This document shows positions 16,049 through 19,373 of a stretch of 19,373 nt of DNA, one piece after another. Made by a program: the position numbers and the translations under genes. Under the pieces are notes generated by a model. The model did not search any database. It saw only the letters and a program-made list of their open reading frames with translations, and was not told the origin of the DNA. The stretch is taken from the NCBI GenBank assembly GCA_030430725.1, contig JAUIKP010000008.1, forward strand, positions 1 to 19,373, given 5' to 3'. Each line of letters starts with the position of its first letter. Within the stretch, counting starts at the first letter, position 1. This stretch comes from Nitrospiria bacterium. Lineage in GTDB: Bacteria; Nitrospirota; Nitrospiria; Nitrospirales; UBA8639.

Positions 16049-18226
16049 TCACACGACAAGCCAAAACAACAACCCAATCCCCACAATGAGCCAGAAAATC
16101 ATGACCAGTAAGTGGTGCTGTAACGTGCGAGGTTCCAGTTCCTGCATCATATTCCCTGTGCTCGCTGCTTGATTTCCGGCACGAATCACATTCTTGTCGA
16201 GAACTTTAATCTCGATTCTTTTCCATAGCCAGTTGGCGATACCTAAGCTGCGTTGGCCGATACCCACGACGACCCGATCGACACCGCGAAGGTCCACCAC
16301 CCGCCAGAGCCAACCGGCCATTCCTACGCTGTTCCGTCCCAAACCTACTACCAGCCCGTCAATCCCACGAAGATCCACTACCCGCCACATCCACTTTGCC
16401 GCCGACACCGACACATATGCGATTCCCATGATCAGGGCGTCAAACACATTCCGGTCGACAACCCGCCAGAGCCATCGGGCCAACCGGAGGGTAGGCACCA
16501 CAACATACGCATCATATATTTCGTCAAAATACAATTTATTCAGAAAGTGGACATACCATCGCTTACTCATTTCCGATTGTTGGAACCAGGAACCCGAAAA
16601 TTTTGTCAAGGAAAAGTACCCAACTACGATACCGCCCAGTGCCACAACAAATGCAAAAATAAGTTGAAAGCCGGTCTCACTCGAAGTTTCCCTTGGAATG
16701 TGAGCCATCCGATGTCCCACGACAGGGGCCAGAAATTCCAAAAACCAACTCCACAAGACCAGCAACAGGCTTCCAAACATTCCCATGACAATCAAGATTC
16801 CCAGAAGATGGATGGGAGAAAAGAAACGCGGCTTCAGGGCCTGCTTTCCCACTCCACTTCCATGGCCTGTCGAAAGCGGTTCACCAAACAACACCAGCAC
16901 ACCCCGCATGACATACATGGATGAGAAAAATACTGTCAGAAATCCCAGAATCCAAAACGTCCATTGGGCTGAGGATCCGGGTTGAATCATCCATAATTGC
17001 TCATACGGTCCGAAAAAAATCAGAAACGGGGGAAGACAGCCCAACAGTAGAGCTCCTAACACTAAATGCCCCATAGAAAGCATTGATGACCCATGACGAG
17101 CAAGCGACGAAGGCGCATGCCCATGGGAGCCAACGGAACGAAGTGCATTTCCCGTCGATAAAAATAAGAATCCCTTTAAACAGCCATGGGCCAACATATG
17201 AAAAATCGAGATGACAAAGGCTCCGACTCCGCAGGTCATGATCATGAAACCGATTTGACCAATGGTGGAAAACGCCAGCATGCGCTTAATATCCACCTGA
17301 GTCAGGGAAACAAGGGTTGCAAAAAGTGCTGTCATACCCCCGATGACCGCAATGACAGTCATGGCTTCCGGCGAAAGTATCACCAGGGGACTCATGCGAA
17401 CCAACAAAAAGGGGCCGGCATTCACCATGGTCGCGGCGTGAATCAAAGCGGAAACAGGGGTGGGCGCTTCCATGGCAAAAGGGAGCCAGACATGGAATGG
17501 CACTTGTGCGGATTTTCCCATGGCTCCCAGGAAAAGAAACAGTGTAATGAGTGTCAGGATGTGAATGGGCACGTCCATCCCCAGCCAGCCGAACAGGTTG
17601 ATGGTATTTCCTTGTAGCGATGGAGCTTCCGCTAAAATGGTTTGGATATCGAGTGTTCCAAAAGTGGAATAAGTCAGAATGACCCCAAAACCTAAGCCCA
17701 CATCCGCGACCGAATTCACGAGAAAGGCCTTGGTCGCGGCTTGAGCCGATGATTGCCGCTCCCCCCAATGAGAAATTAACAAATAAGAACAGATACCCAT
17801 GATCTCCCAGAACACAAACATCATGAGCAGATTATTGCTCAAAACCAGCATGATCATTGCGAACGTAAACAGGGCGATGACCGCAAAGAAGCGATTATAC
17901 CGTGGATCGCCGATCATATAACGTGACGCATACACATGCACCACGCTGCTCACACCAGTCACCAAGAGCAGGAGCAACACCGTGAGCTGGTCGATGTAGA
18001 GGCCCAAATCGACAACCAGGTCTCCCGATTTCATCAATCGATAGAGAGGAATGGAGAACGCCCCTTCAGTTGCCACTTGAGCAAACGCAATAGCAGAAAA
18101 AGCGAAAGAGAGGGCCATCGCAGGGATGCCGATCTTATGGCCTTGCTCTCCCAGCCAGGGTTTTCCCAGCACGAGAACCAGAACGGCCATGAGAGGAAGG
18201 AGGGGAATAAGGATAAGGAATGTCAT
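16049..18226 (-). CDS. nuoL: NuoL-like antiporter subunit with a four-fold repeated C-terminal lateral region
   Basis: This polytopic protein (725 aa from the ATG at 18226; an in-frame TTG at 18250 would add 8 residues) belongs to the NuoL/MrpA/DabB family. Typical parts are FVFWEIMGICSYLLISHW (Glu141), FLGAMGKSAQVPFHVWLP (Lys238), MEAPTPVSALIHAATM (His263), DIKRMLAFSTIGQIGFM, and a TM helix with His343, His347 and Lys351. Two places depart from canonical NuoL: WLPDAM reads WLPFAM, and the TM12 motif FFSKDE reads FFGPYE (404-409), so the TM12 lysine is missing. After NKLYFDEIYDAY (563-574) come four 27-residue tandem units (585-692) in the region that makes the long lateral helix in complex I, then a last membrane helix (LLVMIFWLIVGIGLLFWLVV). 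I chose the ATG because NuoL proteins start close to the first helix, although its ribosome-binding site is poor. It lies 29 bp after the MrpD-like gene. Confidence 0.9.
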   Translation of the reverse strand: MTFLILIPLLPLMAVLVLVLGKPWLGEQGHKIGIPAMALSFAFSAIAFAQVATEGAFSIPLYRLMKSGDLVVDLGLYIDQLTVLLLLLVTGVSSVVHVYASRYMIGDPRYNRFFAVIALFTFAMIMLVLSNNLLMMFVFWEIMGICSYLLISHWGERQSSAQAATKAFLVNSVADVGLGFGVILTYSTFGTLDIQTILAEAPSLQGNTINLFGWLGMDVPIHILTLITLFLFLGAMGKSAQVPFHVWLPFAMEAPTPVSALIHAATMVNAGPFLLVRMSPLVILSPEAMTVIAVIGGMTALFATLVSLTQVDIKRMLAFSTIGQIGFMIMTCGVGAFVISIFHMLAHGCLKGFLFLSTGNALRSVGSHGHAPSSLARHGSSMLSMGHLVLGALLLGCLPPFLIFFGPYEQLWMIQPGSSAQWTFWILGFLTVFFSSMYVMRGVLVLFGEPLSTGHGSGVGKQALKPRFFSPIHLLGILIVMGMFGSLLLVLWSWFLEFLAPVVGHRMAHIPRETSSETGFQLIFAFVVALGGIVVGYFSLTKFSGSWFQQSEMSKRWYVHFLNKLYFDEIYDAYVVVPTLRLARWLWRVVDRNVFDALIMGIAYVSVSAAKWMWRVVDLRGIDGLVVGLGRNSVGMAGWLWRVVDLRGVDRVVVGIGQRSLGIANWLWKRIEIKVLDKNVIRAGNQAASTGNMMQELEPRTLQHHLLVMIFWLIVGIGLLFWLVV
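16151..16474 (-). repeat. Four tandem 81-bp (27-residue) units inside the NuoL-like gene
   Basis: Units run 16474-16394, 16393-16313, 16312-16232 and 16231-16151. Each begins with a W-x-W motif: WLWRVVDRNVFDALIMGI, WMWRVVDLRGIDGLVVGL, WLWRVVDLRGVDRVVVGI and WLWKRIEIKVLDKNVIRA. Units 2 and 3 share 17 of 27 residues; unit 4 is the most diverged. At DNA level the CGGGT(T/A/G)GT(C/G)GA core is kept in the first three. The amphipathic pattern (Trp/Val face, Arg/Asp face) suggests helices lying on the membrane surface. Confidence 0.9.
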
Positions 18227-18255
18227 ATCAGAAGAACACCATTTGCCCAATCCTG

Positions 18256-19373
18256 CTACAGCCCGGGTGGAATCGCGTTCTTGAGGAGAAAGCCGACAAT
18301 GTGATCGCTCATCAGTCCCAAAACAATGACCGCCACGGATGTGGCGCCGAGACCCATTTGTACCGCCAACGGAACTTCACGGATGGGAGGAGGCTGCTGG
18401 GCCGACCGGTCCCGAAACACCCGTTCAAATAATTTAACGAAGTAAGCCAGAGTTAACAGAGTCGCGATCAGCACCGCGCCAATGGCAAGGTAGTTCTGCG
18501 CTTCCACCGCGCCAAGAATGATATACCATTTTCCAAAAAACCCCCCGGTTGGAGGAATCCCGATCATCGACAGGGCTATAACCACCAGGGACACCGACAT
18601 CCATCCCGCTCCTCCTTGTGATCGCCCAAGATCCTCAATCGTACGAACCCCATACAGATGAATAATCGCCCCAGCCCAAAAAAACAATCCCGCTTGCATC
18701 ACGGCATCATTCAAGAGGTAAAACACTCCTCCGGCAAAACCTGTTTGATTTCCGAGACTAATCCCCACCAGAATCAATCCGATATGCGAAAGCCCTCCAT
18801 ACGCAAACATGCGTTTGATTTCTATCTGGGACAGAGCCAGGAATGCGCCAACCAGGGCTGCAAGAGCCCCCAACACTCCCACTAAAAACAGGATAGGGAT
18901 CTGGTAGACCACCGCCTGAGCTCCGAGCACCCAAAACATAATGCGAATCCATCCATACAGAGCGACCTTGGTCACTAACGAGGCCAGAATGGGTGACACC
19001 CTGTCTGGCGCATACGTATACGCATCCGGCAACCACCCGTGGAGCGGCACCAACGCCATCTTGATACCCAGCCCAATGAACATGAATAACACACCAACCG
19101 CAAAGGCCTTGGATGCCACCAAAGAGGGCACCCGCTGAGCCAGATCCGCCATGTTGAGCGTACCCGTCTCGGCATACAAATATCCCACTCCCAGGAGATA
19201 TAAGGAGGCTCCGAAGGTGCCTAAAATTAAATACCGGAATCCGGCAACAAGTGCCTTCCCACCGGCCAACCCGACCAAGGCATAGGCACACAGGGCGGAT
19301 ACTTCTAAGAAAACGAAAAGATTGAACAAATCCCCGGCAAACACCATGCCGGTCAGACTGGCTATCAATAATA
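18256..19373 (-). CDS. mrpD: MrpD-like antiporter subunit, 5' end beyond the window
   Basis: The frame is open to the right edge. The TTG near 19368 is probably an internal Leu, because GDLFNLFVFLEVSAL matches a region that in MrpD/NuoN proteins lies about 110-130 residues from the start. About 371 residues are visible. Family marks are: FVFLEVSAL (TM5 Glu), GLGIKMALVPLHGWLPDAY (TM7 Lys), ASLVTKVALYGWIRI (TM8 Lys), KRMFAYGGLSHIGLILVGIS, and GIPPTGGFFGKWYIILGA, where TM12 carries Lys as in MrpD/NuoN, not Glu as in NuoM. YTYAPDRVSPILAS departs slightly from the usual AxxxVSALLAG. The likely role is a Na+/H+ or H+ translocating subunit in the inner membrane. Gene order MrpD-like, NuoL-like, NuoM resembles extended Mrp operons with several D-type subunits, and small mrpE/F/G/B/C genes would be expected just beyond the edge. 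NuoN is the main alternative. Confidence 0.82.
   Translation of the reverse strand, partial: LLIASLTGMVFAGDLFNLFVFLEVSALCAYALVGLAGGKALVAGFRYLILGTFGASLYLLGVGYLYAETGTLNMADLAQRVPSLVASKAFAVGVLFMFIGLGIKMALVPLHGWLPDAYTYAPDRVSPILASLVTKVALYGWIRIMFWVLGAQAVVYQIPILFLVGVLGALAALVGAFLALSQIEIKRMFAYGGLSHIGLILVGISLGNQTGFAGGVFYLLNDAVMQAGLFFWAGAIIHLYGVRTIEDLGRSQGGAGWMSVSLVVIALSMIGIPPTGGFFGKWYIILGAVEAQNYLAIGAVLIATLLTLAYFVKLFERVFRDRSAQQPPPIREVPLAVQMGLGATSVAVIVLGLMSDHIVGFLLKNAIPPGL

Noticed and set aside
18226..18250. TTG at 18250 as start of the NuoL-like protein
   Set aside because: It would place an AGGA immediately against the start codon and add a polar tail unlike NuoL proteins. The ATG at 18226 starts right before the first membrane helix.
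14406..19373. DabAB-type inorganic carbon pump
   Set aside because: The NuoL-like protein shares MVNAG with DabB-like proteins, but no DUF2309 (DabA) gene is in the window. The protein is also far longer than DabB, and the neighbours are MrpD-like and NuoM.
1..19373. CRISPR array, tRNA, rRNA, IS element or prophage
   Set aside because: I saw no regularly spaced repeats outside the NuoL coding repeat, no cloverleaf or rRNA-like stretch, and no transposase, integrase or phage protein.

Overview
The window looks like chromosomal DNA from a Gram-negative, chemolithoautotroph-type bacterium. My best guess is a Nitrospirota (Nitrospira-like) organism from a saline or alkaline setting. This is inference from gene content: an MSHA-type pilus/secretin cluster, a BicA-like bicarbonate transporter paired with an NhaB sodium/proton antiporter, and an Mrp/Nuo-type antiporter block. 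No rRNA, marker gene or tRNA is present to prove it. I saw no IS element, CRISPR array, rRNA or tRNA.

Left part (1-4193, + strand): four tightly packed genes in the order of an MSHA-type pilus or type II secretion-like locus. They are a 5'-truncated MshK/GspB-like protein, an MshL secretin lipoprotein, an MshM/ExeA-type ATPase and an MshN-like membrane-anchored TPR protein. The assembly ATPase and platform genes that usually follow mshN are absent. A gene-poor stretch of about 1 kb follows (4194-5239), with several inverted repeats, a 13-bp direct repeat and one doubtful small ORF.

Middle (5240-9074): an HD-GYP-type protein with all metal ligands but divergent signature motifs; a convergent unrecognised 12-13 kDa-class gene on the minus strand; an intergenic region with a 12-bp perfect inverted repeat and a minus-strand terminator-like hairpin; and a membrane-bound PAS-GAF-GAF sensor that stops without any output domain.

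Sodium/bicarbonate part (9198-12699, + strand): a SulP-STAS transporter very close to cyanobacterial BicA (Na+/HCO3- symport), followed by NhaB (Na+/H+ antiport). Together they suggest sodium-driven inorganic carbon uptake, with NhaB recycling the sodium.

Right part (19373-12852, minus strand): an MrpD-like antiporter subunit cut by the window edge, then a NuoL-like protein, a canonical NuoM, and a coiled-coil OmpA-family lipoprotein. The NuoL-like protein is the most unusual item. Its C-terminus carries four tandem 27-residue units in the region that forms the lateral helix of complex I, and the transmembrane-helix-12 lysine of NuoL is absent. I infer an enlarged Mrp-like or complex I-like ion-pumping membrane arm with at least three antiporter-type subunits, whose lateral helix may have been lengthened by repeat duplication.
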